This document shows, one piece after another, positions 1-8,578 of a DNA stretch of 64,000 bases (the first letter of the stretch is position 1; the number at the start of each line of letters is the position of its first letter). This stretch comes from Chlorobiota bacterium. Its GTDB lineage: Bacteria > Bacteroidota > Ignavibacteria > OLB7. Where the stretch lies: positions 17,645-81,644 of the forward strand of contig JAQBOZ010000012.1 of assembly GCA_028287785.1 (NCBI GenBank), in the 5' to 3' direction. Under the pieces are notes generated by a model, which ran no database searches, was not told where the DNA came from, and saw nothing but the letters and a program-made list of their open reading frames with translations. A program made the position numbers and the translations under genes.

Positions 1-714
1 TTTCTCCAGCAGGCGAAGAAGCCGAACGCGAAGCATCTCTACGCCAGGATCTTCACCTATTTCAACGTTGCGGCGGCGCTGCTCTTCCTGGCGATCTCCT
101 TCTATATCGTCGATATCGTCGCATCCCCCCTCCCGTTCACGCATGGCCGGTCGATCATCCCCCCCAACTACTGGAGCGGCCTCGCCATCGTGCCGATCAT
201 CCTGGCCGCGTACGCGTTCAACGGCTGGTATACGAACTTCATCGTCGGCATCTACATCGAGAAGAAGACGAAGGCTCTTCCGTGGATCACCGGCATCGGA
301 GCCGGCATCGAGGCGCTCCTCTGCTTCCTGCTGATCCCGTCGATCGGGATCTACGGCGGGGCGTGGGGGACATTCGCGGCCTATGTGGTGATGGCGGTCG
401 TCCTCTACAGGTACGTCCAGCGATATTACCGGATCGATTACGAGTGGGGACGGGTGGTGAAGGTCTTCATCGGGGTGATAGCCCTCTACGGCGTCAACAT
501 GGCCCTCTTCAGGTTCGACGACCGATCGCTGACGGCGGCGCTGGTCCGCCTGGGGCTGCTGGCGGCGTTCCCGGCATGGCTGTTCGCGAGCGGCTTCTTC
601 AAGCCGGAGGAGCGTCGCGAATTCGGGCGGATCATCTCACGGTTCCGGCGGACCCGCACGGCGCCGGAGCCGCCGTCGAGCGACCTCTCGCCCGACAATC
701 CCCCCCGTCTCTGA
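1..714 (+). CDS. Polysaccharide flippase (Wzx/MATE-like), C-terminal part
   Basis: The frame is open from the first base of the window to the TGA at 712-714, so the N-terminus lies upstream. The visible 237 residues alternate hydrophobic helices (starting FLQQAKK, then NVAAALLFLAISFYIV, PIILAAYAFNGWYTNFI, then a long LLCFLLIPSIGIYGG helix). The short polar turns and the 'GIYGGAWGTFAAY' stretch are typical of the C-terminal half of oligosaccharide-unit flippases, which move lipid-linked sugar repeats across the inner membrane. The tail after about residue 200 is charged and proline-rich (RRTRTAPEPPSSD) and probably cytoplasmic. A CPBP-protease gene follows 22 bases later on the same strand. 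A polysaccharide operon lies further downstream at 8.6-14.7 kb. The family is fairly sure; the substrate is unknown. Confidence 0.75.
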   Translation, partial: FLQQAKKPNAKHLYARIFTYFNVAAALLFLAISFYIVDIVASPLPFTHGRSIIPPNYWSGLAIVPIILAAYAFNGWYTNFIVGIYIEKKTKALPWITGIGAGIEALLCFLLIPSIGIYGGAWGTFAAYVVMAVVLYRYVQRYYRIDYEWGRVVKVFIGVIALYGVNMALFRFDDRSLTAALVRLGLLAAFPAWLFASGFFKPEERREFGRIISRFRRTRTAPEPPSSDLSPDNPPRL

Positions 715-736
715 TCATCTCTTTGCACCGACGCCC

Positions 737-1636
737 ATGGATTTCTGGTCACGACGCCCCATTCGCACCAACCTCGCCGGCATGGGCCTCGTCGCCGTTG
801 TCTGGCTGGTGCTGGCGTTGCTGCTCGGCGCCATCATCCCGCGCCAGTCACTTCTCGGCGGCGCCATCACCATCTACCTCTCACTGCTGATCGCGACGCT
901 GCTGGCAGCCCGCTACTTCGACGGGATGCCGCCGGCGTGGACGGGGGCGGGGGCACATCGGTGGAGCGGCAGGGAGCTGGCGCAGGGGCTCGGGCTCGGC
1001 ATCTGCATGGCGCTGCTGGCATGGGCTCCCGTCGCGATCATCGGCGGCGTCCACGCCGGGGAGCGGGACCTTCCCTCGAACTGGCTCTTCTGGACGGCGT
1101 TTATCGGCATCAGCGCGGCGGGCGAGGAGCTTCTGTTCAGGGGATATTTCTTTCAGCGGATCGCCGAGATGATCGGCCCCGGCATCGCCACGGTGATCGT
1201 CTCCGGCATCTTTGCCGTTGCGCATCTATGGAATCCCAACGTAACATTCGGGTCGGCATCCGTCATATTCCTGGCGGGGATATTCTTCTCGCTCTGCTAT
1301 CTGCGGACCGGATCACTCTGGCTTCCGTTCGGCGCGCACTTCGCATGGAATTTCATGATCGGGAAGATGCTGGGGATGCCGGTGAGCGGTGAGGATTTTG
1401 GCGCCGGGCTTCTCCGCACGGGAATCGCCGGGCCGAATTTCCTGACGGGGGGAGCGTTCGGCCCGGAAGGCGGGCTGGCGGGGATGATCGGGGTGGCGGC
1501 CGGCATCTACGTGGTTGCCACAATTCCGATGATCCGCTATTCGCCGTATGTCAATGCGACGGTGTTCCGCGCGATACATGCGCTGCGGATGAAGAGACCG
1601 GCCTCCGGTGACGACCGGAAGCAACAAACGTCATAG
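737..1636 (+). CDS. CPBP-family intramembrane metalloprotease (CAAX protease-like)
   Basis: This 299-residue protein has about eight hydrophobic segments. It carries the signature motifs of the CPBP/Abi (Rce1-like) family: EELLFRGYFFQ (EExxxR, motif 1), a following FAVAHLWNPN (FxxxH, motif 2) and GAHFAWNF (HxxxN, motif 3). The Glu and His residues would bind the catalytic metal inside the membrane. Members cleave prenylated proteins or peptides, or mature exported peptides; the substrate here cannot be told. It starts 22 bases after the flippase-like gene on the same strand and may be cotranscribed with it. No terminator is visible between the two. The length is normal for the family. Confidence 0.85.
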   Translation: MDFWSRRPIRTNLAGMGLVAVVWLVLALLLGAIIPRQSLLGGAITIYLSLLIATLLAARYFDGMPPAWTGAGAHRWSGRELAQGLGLGICMALLAWAPVAIIGGVHAGERDLPSNWLFWTAFIGISAAGEELLFRGYFFQRIAEMIGPGIATVIVSGIFAVAHLWNPNVTFGSASVIFLAGIFFSLCYLRTGSLWLPFGAHFAWNFMIGKMLGMPVSGEDFGAGLLRTGIAGPNFLTGGAFGPEGGLAGMIGVAAGIYVVATIPMIRYSPYVNATVFRAIHALRMKRPASGDDRKQQTS

Positions 1637-1759
1637 CGGAAGATTCCTCTGTTTCAACATGCTTCAGCGACCAAACCTTCGCGATGGTCGCACGTCATAT
1701 TACCCGCACGATGTGATACGCTGCCGACCAGCAGCACAGAACGATTCAGGAGAACAACG

Positions 1760-3040
1760 ATGAAGCATCTACGAAAGATTGGCCCTCTGGTGGCGCTTGC
1801 CATTGCCGGTTTCGCGCTTCCGATTGCCGCTCATGCCCAGCCGACCGATCCGCAGCCGGAGACCCAGGACGCCGGAACGGGGCTCAGAGGAGGCTGGGTG
1901 CTGCTGAACGCACAGGAGACGGCGCTGGTCAGGGCCGGCACCAACGCCATGTACAATCTGCGGTACAACGAGGCGGACACCATGTTCAACAAGCTGATCG
2001 AGCTTGACCCTGAGCATCCGGCGGGATATTTCCTTCTGGCGCTGGTGGACTGGTGGCGGATCGTGCCGAACGCGGAGATCAAGGTGCAGTATGAATCCGC
2101 GCAGAAATCGTTCGACAGCCGTATCGACAAGGTGCTGGAAATCTGCGACAAGCGTCTGGCGAACAACCCGAACGATATCATCGGCCTTTTCTTCAAGGGC
2201 TCGGCCCTCGGCTATCGCTCCCGTCTGATGCTCCTGACCGGCTTCGATGCAACCTCCCCTCTGGCCTGGGTGAGGGCCGGAACCGAGGGAAAGGAGGCGT
2301 ACGATATCATCCTCCAGTGCCAGCGCCTGGCGCCGAGCAACAGCGATATACTCCTGGGCTCGGGCCTCTACAACTACTTCAGCGCCCTTATCAACGACAA
2401 GTATCCGATTGCCAAGAGCGTGCTCGGATTTCTTCCACCGGGCGATAAAAAGATCGGGTTGAGCATGCTCCGCATCTCCGGGCAGCGCGCGGTATACGCC
2501 GGCACGGAGGCCCGTTATGCGATGATCGATATTCTGACGACGATGGAGGAGGATCGGGATTCCCACGAGCAGTCGCTGCTGGTGGCAAAGGCGCTCTATC
2601 AGCAGTATCCCGGCAACTCGGTCTTCGAGCGGTTCCTGGCGAAGAACTACTATCAGACCGGCGATCTGGTAAACGCGGACTCCACGTATACCGACATCCT
2701 CCGCCGCGTGCAGCGGCGCGATCCCGGCTACGAGCTCTCCCTTGCCTGGAGGGGCCTCTACTATCTGGGCGATATCCGCCTCCGCCTGGGACAATACATC
2801 GATGCCGCCAAATACTTCCAGCAGGCGGATGTGCTGGCCCACAGGATCGGCAGCGACGAGGCGGAATCGAACTGGAATATCCTGACCAACCTGAAGATGG
2901 GCTACGCGCTCGACAAGCAGGGCCGTCATGATGACGCGGTCGCCCAGTACAGGAAAGTGCTCTCGATGGATGATTATTCGGACTCGCGCAACAAGGCGAA
3001 GAAGTATATCGCCCAGCCGTACAACGGCACCGGCGACTGA
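1760..3040 (+). CDS. Exported tetratricopeptide-repeat protein
   Basis: The ATG is preceded by AGGAG at 1748-1752. The first 27 residues form a Sec signal peptide (MKHLRK, a hydrophobic core GPLVALAIAGFALPIA, then AHA|Q), so the product is periplasmic or outer-membrane-associated. After the signal come TPR-like helical pairs: NAMYNLRYNEADTMFNKLIELDPEHP at about residues 60-85 is a clear TPR, and YQQYPGNSVFERFLAKNYYQTGD and KMGYALDKQGRHDDAVAQYRKVL near the C-terminus are others. TPRs mediate protein-protein contacts, and no catalytic motif is seen. The gene ends 30 bases before a perfect 16-bp hairpin that separates it from the convergent rhodanese gene. The specific function is unknown. Confidence 0.8.
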   Translation: MKHLRKIGPLVALAIAGFALPIAAHAQPTDPQPETQDAGTGLRGGWVLLNAQETALVRAGTNAMYNLRYNEADTMFNKLIELDPEHPAGYFLLALVDWWRIVPNAEIKVQYESAQKSFDSRIDKVLEICDKRLANNPNDIIGLFFKGSALGYRSRLMLLTGFDATSPLAWVRAGTEGKEAYDIILQCQRLAPSNSDILLGSGLYNYFSALINDKYPIAKSVLGFLPPGDKKIGLSMLRISGQRAVYAGTEARYAMIDILTTMEEDRDSHEQSLLVAKALYQQYPGNSVFERFLAKNYYQTGDLVNADSTYTDILRRVQRRDPGYELSLAWRGLYYLGDIRLRLGQYIDAAKYFQQADVLAHRIGSDEAESNWNILTNLKMGYALDKQGRHDDAVAQYRKVLSMDDYSDSRNKAKKYIAQPYNGTGD

Positions 3041-3070
3041 TCCGGCAGGCGGAAGAGCGGCCTGAACAAC

Positions 3071-3110
3071 GCAAAGGCCCTTCGGAAATCATACTCCGAA
3101 GGGCCTTTGC
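3071..3110. terminator. Perfect 16-bp intrinsic hairpin between convergent genes
   Basis: The arms 3071-3086 and 3095-3110 are perfectly complementary (GCAAAGGCCCTTCGGA and its complement) around an 8-base loop. The hairpin lies 30 bases past the TPR gene and 25 bases past the minus-strand rhodanese gene, so it probably ends transcription in both directions. The flanks are only weakly T-rich. Confidence 0.8.
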
Positions 3111-3135
3111 GGTTATACGTACCAGCGGAACCGGA

Positions 3136-3567
3136 TCAGCTCTGCGACTTGCTCCACTCGGCCCAGCCGCCGCGGAAGACCATCACATTCTTGTATCCCT
3201 TCTGGATCGCGGTCTTGGCGGCCTTGGCGGCCATCGGGCACTTCAGCCCGCCGCAATAGAAGACCAGCGCGGCGTTCTTGTCGACCGGAAGCTGCGCGGT
3301 GCCGAAGTTGACGGCGCCATCGATATGGCCGGCGGCGTAGGACTCGGCGTCGCGGGCGTCGATCACGGTGACGTTGTTCGTCTTGATCAACTTGACGACT
3401 TCATCCTTGTTCACCGTCTTCATCTCGGAGAGCTTGGCCTTCTCCTTGTCCTTCGCCATGCAGCAGGCTTTTCCCTTCTCGCATGTCTTTCCGGTCTGCG
3501 CGTGCAGATCGCCGGCATACACGAACAATCCGGCGGCAACGGCCAGCATGGTAAGATGCTTGATCAT
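3136..3567 (-). CDS. Exported single-domain rhodanese
   Basis: This 143-residue protein has a signal peptide (MIKHLTMLAVAAGLFVYAGDLHA|Q). A short Cys/Lys-rich linker (CEKGKACC) follows, then one rhodanese domain at about residues 48-140. Visible family marks are VTVIDARDAESYAAGHIDGAVNF, the active-site loop beginning YCGGLKC (Cys105, second Cys at 110) and the end FRGGWAEW. Rhodaneses carry a persulfide on the loop cysteine and transfer sulfane sulfur. In the periplasm the usual roles are sulfur trafficking or detoxification. The CC in the linker might bind metal or take part in disulfide exchange, which is inference. It stands alone, convergent with the TPR gene. Confidence 0.85.
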   Translation of the reverse strand: MIKHLTMLAVAAGLFVYAGDLHAQTGKTCEKGKACCMAKDKEKAKLSEMKTVNKDEVVKLIKTNNVTVIDARDAESYAAGHIDGAVNFGTAQLPVDKNAALVFYCGGLKCPMAAKAAKTAIQKGYKNVMVFRGGWAEWSKSQS

Positions 3568-3717
3568 GATTCTCTCCTCAAAAATGGTTGAGATATGTTG
3601 GTTGAGACATGTACAAAATGGACCGGATGGGAGCGCTCGGCGCCATGAAATCGAACGACGCGACTGAAGAGCCCGGATTGCACCGGGCCCGTTCGACCGC
3701 GTATTGCGACTATTGAT

Positions 3718-4059
3718 TCAGAACCGCACTTCGGTATGAAGCGCGATTTCCTCCAGAATCCCGCTGACGCGCAGGCAATCGGCCACCTCCCCCTCGAAGA
3801 CACAGGCCAGACCGGTGGAATCGACCTCCAGCGCGATCTGCTCCCCCTCGCTGATGGAGCACCCGGTCGCTTTCATCAACTGGAAGATCACCTCATCGAA
3901 GGTATGGATCTCATCATTGTAGAGGATCACCCGGGCGGCCATCAGCACGTCCGTCTCCTCCGCCAGAAGAGTTTCGGTATCAGGCAGTTCCACTCCGAAC
4001 GAGCTCATGAATGCTCTGCGCACCGCTTCTGCAAATTCTCGCGAAATAAACTTCATCAT
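3718..4059 (-). CDS. clpS: ATP-dependent Clp protease adaptor ClpS, with His-to-Asp at the N-degron pocket
   Basis: The core from residue 42 on reads ARVILYNDEIHTFDEVI, then a CSISEGEQIALEVDSTG stretch and the C-terminal VSGILEEIALHTEV, which is the ClpS fold. ClpS docks on ClpA/ClpC and delivers N-end-rule substrates; Asn and Asp of the 'YNDE' motif (48-49) contact the substrate N-terminus. Most ClpS proteins have a His in the motif 'VHxxG' that also contacts the alpha-amino group. Here the position reads VDSTG (Asp80), so substrate binding may be altered. The first 40 residues are a helical extension of normal length. It lies 84 bases downstream of the sorbosone-dehydrogenase-like gene on the same strand. 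No clpA or clpC gene is in the window. Confidence 0.85.
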   Translation of the reverse strand: MMKFISREFAEAVRRAFMSSFGVELPDTETLLAEETDVLMAARVILYNDEIHTFDEVIFQLMKATGCSISEGEQIALEVDSTGLACVFEGEVADCLRVSGILEEIALHTEVRF

Positions 4060-4143
4060 AGTGCATCAACTGGAACATGGCTTATGAAATTGCGCCGCTA
4101 TTCTACAAAAGAACGGGCTCCGACGCAATGGCATCGCACGAAA

Positions 4144-5421
4144 TTACAGTTTCGAAATCTTGTAGATCGCCCCGGCCCTGTCATCGCTCAGGTAGATCGT
4201 CCTTCCATCCTGCGATATCACGATCCCGACCGGACGACCCCAGACATGCCCCTGCTGATCGGCGAAGCCGGTGATGAAGTCGGCCTGGCGCGCGTTCGAG
4301 CCGTCGGCATTTGCCCGGAGACGGATCACCTTCGGGTTGTTGTGATAGGTGATCAGCATCGCGTTGTGGAAATCGGCGCCCAGCGCGCTGCCGGGATAGA
4401 AGACCATGTCCAGCGCCTCGGAATGCCCTTCCAGGTCGATGATCGGCTTTACCGCGTTCGTTGGAGCATCGCCGGCATCCTTGTACCGCGGATCGCGGAA
4501 TCCCTCCGCGTAGAAGTAGGGCCAGCCGTAATGCTTGTTCAGCTTGATCACGTTTACCTCTTCCGGCGGCAGGATATCGCCGATCTGCTCCGTCCCGTTG
4601 TCGATACCCCAGAGGTCGCCGGTCTCCGGGTTGAAATCCATCGCCACCGTGTTCCGCAGCCCGCCAAGCGTCACGCCATCCAGCGTCCCCCCCTTCTCCG
4701 CCATCCGAAGCACCGTCGCGTGCGCCTTGTCATCCTCCACCCCGTTGTTCGACGTGGAGCCGACGGAGATATAGAAACGTTTGTCGCTCGGCGACCAGCG
4801 GATGGTCCGCGTGTAGTTGGTGCCGCCCCCCGGAAGCGCCGAGGAGAGCTTGGTGCTGCTGCCGGTCATGGAGGTCGGCGAGGAGAAATCGAACCGGAAG
4901 ATGTTGTGCTCATCGGTGTAATAGAGCGCGCCGTTATGCAGCTCGATGCCGTGCGGGGAGCTGAGGCCGGTCACGATCGCGGTCTTGGTGCCGGATGGCG
5001 CCAGGGCGTAGATCGATCCGTCGAAATCGCTGTAGAAGAGCGTTCCATCATCGCGGAGCGCAAGATCGCGCGGACGCCCCAGATCGTATGCGTAGAGGCT
5101 GGCCTTGTAGCCGGAGGGGAGCATCAGCGTCCGCGCCTGATCGAACGGCGATCCCGGCGTGCCGCTTACCTCCAGAGTCACCGGCTGAAGGTCGAGCGAT
5201 TCCACCGGCGCCAGCCTGATGATCCCGTTGGCGCTGTCCTGCGGGTTCTGCAGGAAGCTCACCATGCCGGATGTCTTGATCGTGTCGCGACGGATCGCCT
5301 GAAGATTGGTGCCGGTGTAGAGAAGTCGCGATGCGCCGCAGCCGGAAAGGAGGATCGAGGTGGAGAGGGCGGCCGCACCCAGGGAGAGCACAAGGCAGGA
5401 GCGCGAGAATTGCAGAGCCAT
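4144..5421 (-). CDS. PQQ-dependent sorbosone/glucose dehydrogenase-like lipoprotein
   Basis: The N-terminus is a lipoprotein signal: a hydrophobic core ending LSTSILLSGC, with the lipobox Cys at about residue 28. From about residue 95 the sequence follows the soluble glucose/L-sorbosone dehydrogenase beta-propeller: LPSGYKASLYAYDLGRPRDLALRDDG, YYTDEHNIFRF, AMDFNPETGDLWGIDNG and NKHYGWPYFYAEG. Such proteins oxidise sugars or aldehydes using PQQ in the periplasm, but many relatives bind no cofactor and the substrate cannot be predicted. The C-terminal blade motif YLSDDRAGAIYKI is complete, so the protein is full length (425 aa). clpS lies 84 bases downstream; no PQQ biosynthesis genes are seen in the window. 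Confidence 0.75.
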   Translation of the reverse strand: MALQFSRSCLVLSLGAAALSTSILLSGCGASRLLYTGTNLQAIRRDTIKTSGMVSFLQNPQDSANGIIRLAPVESLDLQPVTLEVSGTPGSPFDQARTLMLPSGYKASLYAYDLGRPRDLALRDDGTLFYSDFDGSIYALAPSGTKTAIVTGLSSPHGIELHNGALYYTDEHNIFRFDFSSPTSMTGSSTKLSSALPGGGTNYTRTIRWSPSDKRFYISVGSTSNNGVEDDKAHATVLRMAEKGGTLDGVTLGGLRNTVAMDFNPETGDLWGIDNGTEQIGDILPPEEVNVIKLNKHYGWPYFYAEGFRDPRYKDAGDAPTNAVKPIIDLEGHSEALDMVFYPGSALGADFHNAMLITYHNNPKVIRLRANADGSNARQADFITGFADQQGHVWGRPVGIVISQDGRTIYLSDDRAGAIYKISKL

Positions 5422-5782
5422 AGCGTAGTGTTGTATAGAGGATTCTGCTGAACGATGCCATCACCGCCCTGAAAGCCGGAGCGCATCGCGGGTTGTGTGA
5501 GAGGCGCCCGCCGGGTGATTGGCAGGCCGCGGCGATTGAGCCGGAAACTACGATGTTTCTCCCATGTTCCCCAATATGTCATGCCGTTGCAGCCGCGCCG
5601 TACGCCACGATAAGCACTGATGGTTCCTCCAATGCCGGCATGGACATCTCCAGACTTCGCTCCGGGATGGTGGCAGCCGGTTAACATGCCCCATGCAATG
5701 ATAAACCGCGCACATCAGAAAATCCCCGACATCCGTTGTATCGGATGCCGGGGATTGCCCATAAGTCCCAATGATTTCCAGA
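5422..5782. other. Intergenic region without a gene
   Basis: This 361-base gap separates two minus-strand genes. Apart from the terminator hairpin at 5721-5756 that closes the upstream unit, I see no coding potential or RNA gene. It should hold the promoter of the dehydrogenase-like lipoprotein gene. Confidence 0.5.
5717..5756 (-). terminator. Intrinsic terminator of the split T9SS lipoprotein gene
   Basis: The arms 5721-5735 and 5742-5756 pair over 15 positions with one mismatch around a 6-base loop. Read on the minus strand, the hairpin is followed by TTTT. It lies 27 bases beyond the stop codon at 5783. Confidence 0.8.
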
Positions 5783-6400
5783 TCAGGGTTCTGTCGATCT
5801 CTGCCGGACCACCGTCATCATCCGCGTGCTCGAAAAATCACCTGATGTAAGGCGGTAATGATATATCCCCTGGGGAAGTTCCTTCAGGTTTACACCGATC
5901 ACATAATCCCCGCGCGTCTGGATCTTATCCACCGGCATCATCACCAGCGTCCCCGCCGCGTTATAGATTTCCAGCCGCACTGGCCCATCCGCGCCGATCG
6001 CATAGCGGATCGTTGTGGTTCCGGCAAACGGATTCGGGATATTCTGCTCCAGCGCAAAGCCCCGGTCGGCACGTGAAGGAACCGATGCGGCAACCGGAAC
6101 AATCACGGAGCCACCGCCATACACCGAATCCCCGAACGATCCCGCCAGCGACAACATATAATCGCGAACCCAGCCGGCGCGCGATGAATCGATCCGCACC
6201 AGCGAATCCGCCACCGCGACAGCATCGCCGGTGTAAACAGGATCATCGAACAGGAGCGAAAGGCTGTCGTGATCGCGCATATGATCGGAGATCGTCTCGA
6301 AACGATTATGCCACGCCCCCTTCAACGGCAGCTCCTCCATCCCGTATGGGAACCTGTCATCAGGAATCAGAATATTGTTGCTGTCGCGCCGCATGATCAC
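5783..6400 (-). CDS. T9SS sorting-domain protein, C-terminal part of a probably frameshifted gene
   Basis: The last 85 residues are a type A T9SS sorting domain: ALEQNIPNPFAGTTTIRYAI, then LEIYNAAGTLV, GDYVIGVNLKELPQGIYHYRL and a final MMTVV strand. The T9SS uses this domain to export proteins through the outer membrane. The first 120 residues (FPYGMEELPLKGAWHNRFETI and on) match no family I recognise. There is no signal peptide and no convincing ribosome site at the ATG. The frame is open upstream to 6415 (reading VRVVVIMRRD) and runs into the lipoprotein-type N-terminus at 6360-6611 one base out of register. I think the two are one gene; see the finding. Confidence 0.6.
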   Translation of the reverse strand: MIMRRDSNNILIPDDRFPYGMEELPLKGAWHNRFETISDHMRDHDSLSLLFDDPVYTGDAVAVADSLVRIDSSRAGWVRDYMLSLAGSFGDSVYGGGSVIVPVAASVPSRADRGFALEQNIPNPFAGTTTIRYAIGADGPVRLEIYNAAGTLVMMPVDKIQTRGDYVIGVNLKELPQGIYHYRLTSGDFSSTRMMTVVRQRSTEP

Positions 6401-6611
6401 AACTACTCTTACCGGTCACTGTTGGATAACACCGAGTAGTGATGGTGGTTATCTGATCGGGCGACATCCTGAGCGGATCGGCCGTACCAATAACATCAGC
6501 GGTTTTGAATGACGGTATCGGCTCATCAAAACCATCGTAAACAGTATTGTCCCTGCATGCCGCCAGCAGACAGCACACAACCAGGCAACTGAGCATCGGC
6601 CACGCTTTCAT
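6360..6611 (-). CDS. Lipoprotein-type N-terminal fragment, probable 5' part of the frameshifted T9SS gene
   Basis: This 83-residue frame starts with a clean lipoprotein signal (MKAWPMLSCLVVCCLLAAC, lipobox LAAC). After DNTVYDGFDEP it continues as ordinary coding sequence to about PDQITTITTRCYPTVT, then loses its character (SSCDHAARQQQYSDS) and stops at 6360. It overlaps the next frame at 5783-6400 by 41 bases. The span from 6611 to 5783 is 829 bases, one more than a multiple of three, so a single-base deletion would join both into a lipoprotein of about 275 residues with a T9SS tail. A lipobox combined with a T9SS domain would be unusual. The fragment may also be a genuine short lipoprotein. 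Confidence 0.5.
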   Translation of the reverse strand: MKAWPMLSCLVVCCLLAACRDNTVYDGFDEPIPSFKTADVIGTADPLRMSPDQITTITTRCYPTVTGKSSCDHAARQQQYSDS

Positions 6612-6816
6612 CGTTCAATCCTCATGGAAGTTGTCATAGTGCTGCGGGAGGTGCCGGGAGTCTCGCAGTGGTTTTCAACATCGATATATAAAGGTATATC
6701 GCAGAGTGGCTGTCGAGCAAGTGCCATGCGATTGAACCGGCCGTCGGCAGCAACCGCTCCCCCCGAACATCCCCATCTCCCTTTGCCACCTCTCGTGAAT
6801 CGGGTAAGTTGATCGC

Positions 6817-8514
6817 ATGAACAGAACAACGACCGAGGCATCGCCGGAGGCATTCACCCGGCGGAGCGATCGCGTGATCCGCGCCCCCCGTGGCCCCGAG
6901 CTTACCTGCCGCAACTGGCAGATCGAGGCCGCCTACAGGATGATCCAGAACAATCTCGATCCCGAGGTGGCCGAAAAGCCATCCGATCTCATCGTCTACG
7001 GCGGGCTTGGCAAGGCCGCGCGCAACTGGGAGTGCTTCGACGCAATCCTGGACGCGCTCCGCAACCTCGCCCCCGATGAAACCCTCCTCGTCCAGTCCGG
7101 CAAGCCGGTCGGCATCTTCAGAAGCCACACGGATGCCCCGCGCGTCCTGATCGCCAATTCCAACCTGGTCCCCAAATGGGCGACCTGGGAGGAGTTCCGC
7201 AGGCTCGATGAGCTTGGGCTGATGATGTACGGCCAGATGACCGCCGGAAGCTGGATCTATATCGGCACCCAGGGAATCCTCCAGGGAACCTACGAGACGT
7301 TCGCCGCCTGCGCCGCGCAGCATTTTGGCGGAACGCTGGCCGGAAGGCTCGTCGTCACGGCCGGACTTGGCGGCATGGGTGGCGCGCAGCCGCTGGCCGC
7401 AACCATGAACGATGCCGCCGTGCTGACGGTGGAGATCGATGAAAGCCGCATCGACAAACGGATTCATGACCGCTACTGCGACCGGAAGACCGCCAGCCTG
7501 GATCAGGCGCTGGAGTGGCTTCGCCAGGCGCAGAAGGAGAGGACGGGGCTCTCCGTGGGATTGCTCGGCAACGCCGCCGAAATCCTCCCGGAAATGGTCC
7601 GCCGCGGCATCATCCCCGATGTGGTCACCGATCAGACGGCCGCCCACGATCCCCTGAACGGCTACTATCCGGTCGGGCTTCGGAAGGAGGAGGCTGATCT
7701 GCTCCGCCGCGTGGCGCCGGGGGATTATCTCCAGCGCGCCGCCGGCTCCATCCGCACCCACGTGGAGGCGATGGTCGCCATGAAGGACGCCGGCGCCGTG
7801 GTGTTCGATTACGGCAACAACATCCGCGCTGAGGCGGAGAAGGCCGGGTTCGACCGCGCGTTCGAGATCAAGGGGTTTGTCCCCGAGTATATCCGGCCAC
7901 TCTTCTGCGACGGCAAGGGCCCCTTCCGCTGGGTTGCCCTCTCCGGCGATCCCGAGGATATCTACGCGACCGATCAGGCGCTCAAGGAGCTGTTCCCGGA
8001 TGACCTCCAGCTCCACCGCTGGCTGGACATGGCCCGCGAACGGGTCAACTGGCAGGGGCTCCCCTCCCGCATCTGCTGGCTTGGCTACGGCGCCCGCGAG
8101 CGCGCCGGCCTCCTCTTCAACCGGATGGTCCGCGATGGAAAAGTATCGGCGCCGATCGTCATCGGCCGCGATCATCTCGACTGCGGATCGGTCGCCAGCC
8201 CGAACCGGGAGACCGAGGGGATGATCGATGGCTCCGACGCCATCAGCGACTGGCCGCTGCTGAACTTCGCGCTCAACGCGATCGGCGGGGCCACATGGGT
8301 CTCCTTCCATCATGGCGGAGGCGTGGGCATGGGCTACTCGCAGCACGCCGGAATGGTGGTGGTGGCCGATGGAACCCCGGAGGCCGACGCGCGCATCTCC
8401 CGCGTCCTTACCTACGATCCCGGCATGGGAATCATCCGCCACGCGGACGCCGGCTACGAGCGGGCGATCGACAACGCGCGGAAGTTCGGCGTGAACGTCC
8501 CGATGATGAAGTGA
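6817..8514 (+). CDS. hutU: Urocanate hydratase
   Basis: This 565-residue protein is full length and matches urocanase throughout. It starts with [29 protein letters not shown] and then QSGKPVGIF. The NAD-binding glycine-rich stretch is [10 protein letters not shown], followed by FDYGNNIR, the catalytic-site segment [13 protein letters not shown] (Cys420) and [17 protein letters not shown]. The enzyme is cytosolic and uses tightly bound NAD+ as an electrophile to convert urocanate to 4-imidazolone-5-propionate, the second step of histidine degradation. No hutH, hutI or hutG gene is present in the window, so the rest of the pathway must lie elsewhere. A strong terminator follows 10 bases after the stop. 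Confidence 0.97.
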   Translation: MNRTTTEASPEAFTRRSDRVIRAPRGPELTCRNWQIEAAYRMIQNNLDPEVAEKPSDLIVYGGLGKAARNWECFDAILDALRNLAPDETLLVQSGKPVGIFRSHTDAPRVLIANSNLVPKWATWEEFRRLDELGLMMYGQMTAGSWIYIGTQGILQGTYETFAACAAQHFGGTLAGRLVVTAGLGGMGGAQPLAATMNDAAVLTVEIDESRIDKRIHDRYCDRKTASLDQALEWLRQAQKERTGLSVGLLGNAAEILPEMVRRGIIPDVVTDQTAAHDPLNGYYPVGLRKEEADLLRRVAPGDYLQRAAGSIRTHVEAMVAMKDAGAVVFDYGNNIRAEAEKAGFDRAFEIKGFVPEYIRPLFCDGKGPFRWVALSGDPEDIYATDQALKELFPDDLQLHRWLDMARERVNWQGLPSRICWLGYGARERAGLLFNRMVRDGKVSAPIVIGRDHLDCGSVASPNRETEGMIDGSDAISDWPLLNFALNAIGGATWVSFHHGGGVGMGYSQHAGMVVVADGTPEADARISRVLTYDPGMGIIRHADAGYERAIDNARKFGVNVPMMK

Positions 8515-8524
8515 TCGGCCCTCT

Positions 8525-8562
8525 GTCGGGGGACGTTTGAAACGTCCCCCGACCACCTTTTT
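8525..8562 (+). terminator. Palindromic terminator after hutU (GTTT-N-AAAC palindrome family)
   Basis: The perfect 14-bp arms 8525-8538 and 8540-8553 flank a single central base. They are followed by CACC and a run of five T. The same architecture (GTCGGGG...GTTT, one base, AAAC...CCCCGAC) recurs at 14753-14781, and a shorter relative lies at 47241-47287. The element ends the hut transcript and excludes the TTG at 8537 as a start for the next gene. Confidence 0.85.
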
Positions 8563-8578
8563 CAGTAAAGCCACATCA

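Noticed and set aside
3736..5451. Open frame of 571 codons opposite clpS and the dehydrogenase-like gene
   Set aside because: It runs across two real genes on the other strand and the gap between them, and its translation has no recognisable motif.
8537..8578. TTG start at 8537 for the glycosyltransferase
   Set aside because: The TTG lies in the centre of the hutU terminator palindrome, and the added 14 residues are not part of the family; GTG 8579 is preferred.
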